This document shows, in pieces, positions 30,412 through 30,793 of a stretch of 30,793 nucleotides of DNA; position 1 is the first letter of the stretch, and each line of letters begins with the position of its first letter. A program made the translations under genes and the position numbers. The notes beneath the pieces are model-generated. The model was not told the origin of the DNA and searched no databases. It saw nothing but the letters and a program-made list of their open reading frames with translations. Origin of the DNA: Alphaproteobacteria bacterium (lineage in GTDB: Bacteria > Pseudomonadota > Alphaproteobacteria > Rickettsiales > UBA6187); NCBI GenBank assembly GCA_024280585.1, contig JAJRPW010000109.1:1-30793 (forward strand), in the 5' to 3' direction.

Positions 30412-30793
30412 GAATTATTCGCGCAATAAAGGTGGGCGTCCGCAAAGAGGCCCCAGGAATAATAATAGTGACGATAATAGTAACAAATCGCCACGCCCAA
30501 CACAGTCTATATTGCCACCGCCATCGGTGTTGCTGGAATATGAATATGTCAGGGAAGGTACCGCGCAACAAATCATAGAAATGGCGGAAACAGAACAGGA
30601 TCGTCGCAATGCATGGGAAGCATCATATTTGAGTTTTCATAAAAAAAGCCTGCGCTTAGGGCAGCTTTTCGGGTTTATTTTACTTTTATCAGTGGTTGGT
30701 GCCGTGGTTTATTTAGCTGATAACGGCAATGCGGAAGTGGCGAAAGTGCTGGCCGGCGCTGGGTTTTTGTCAGTTGCCGCCGCAAATTTTTTC
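30398..30793 (+). CDS. DUF2335-type membrane protein, 3' partial
   Basis: The frame from ATG 30398 is open to the window edge (132 codons). Residues 1-40 are basic and disordered (RGPRNNNSDDNSN). ILPPPSVLLEYEYVREGTAQ and IIEMAETEQDRRNAWE lead into two membrane segments (GQLFGFILLLSVVGAVVYLA, then VLAGAGFLSVAA). This arrangement matches DUF2335, a predicted two-helix membrane protein found in mobile and phage regions; some annotations suggest a holin-like role, which is not shown. An AAGGAAGG ribosome site lies inside the previous gene. Confidence 0.8.
   Translation, partial: MRNRKNYSRNKGGRPQRGPRNNNSDDNSNKSPRPTQSILPPPSVLLEYEYVREGTAQQIIEMAETEQDRRNAWEASYLSFHKKSLRLGQLFGFILLLSVVGAVVYLADNGNAEVAKVLAGAGFLSVAAANFF

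Noticed and set aside
7871..30793. A complete, independently mobile prophage
   Set aside because: No integrase, attachment-site repeat, repressor, replication or lysis gene is recognisable within the window. The order fits a GTA-like or remnant cluster better, although genes beyond the window edge could change this.

Overview
The window comes from a moderately AT-rich alphaproteobacterium. The strongest taxonomic pointers are a DUF1465/RcdA-type protein, a PAS_5-type protein, an OmpA-like protein with an alphaproteobacterial C-terminal signature, and a head-to-tail gene order like that of alphaproteobacterial gene transfer agents (GTAs). Many large intergenic palindromes and several candidate host-directed effectors suggest a host-associated lineage (Rickettsiales/Holosporales/Micavibrio-like). 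That placement is inference.

Region 1 (1-7865) is chromosomal. It holds a beta-oxidation protein of the FadN type whose NAD-binding domain is replaced by a Sel1-like repeat, a membrane-anchored EEP-family phosphatase/nuclease, a DmdC-type acyl-CoA dehydrogenase, a decayed small-gene region (4965-5428), and a Lys/Pro-rich secreted protein with an OmpA-like C-terminus.

Region 2 (7871-13734) is the entry to the phage-like block. It has two small reverse-strand genes, a regulatory module that recurs near 13.55-13.72 kb, a small coiled-coil protein, a bPH2 membrane protein, a tandem array of large palindromes, a pseudopilin-like protein and the large terminase. The terminase carries a short palindromic repeat in frame.

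Region 3 (13735-29403) is an HK97-type head and siphovirus-type tail cluster: portal, prohead protease, major capsid, putative decoration protein, gp6-type connector, head closure, a DUF3168 + major tail protein fusion, DUF2460 and DUF2163. The order matches RcGTA g2-g13, but no tape-measure gene lies between the tail tube and DUF2460, and no integrase or lysis gene is visible. Accessory genes, most with their own sigma70-like promoter, sit between the structural genes. They include a Fic-like protein with a degenerate motif, a two-gene operon whose larger product has eight YxxI/L/V tyrosine motifs (EPIYA/ITIM-like), PAS_5, TerB-like and RcdA-like proteins, a duplicated gene pair, and two small membrane-protein genes with an identical 59-bp leader. 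The capsid gene is followed by a 340-bp element with paired ends. Its reverse strand encodes a 30-residue amphipathic peptide whose strong ribosome site can be buried in a hairpin, resembling a type I toxin.

Region 4 (29404-30793) holds further palindromes, the second membrane-protein cassette, a small hypothetical protein and a DUF2335 membrane protein cut by the window edge.

The most notable idea is a GTA/prophage-like particle locus used as a landing zone for independently transcribed host-interaction genes. All functional calls are by motif recognition from the sequence alone; no database search was run.
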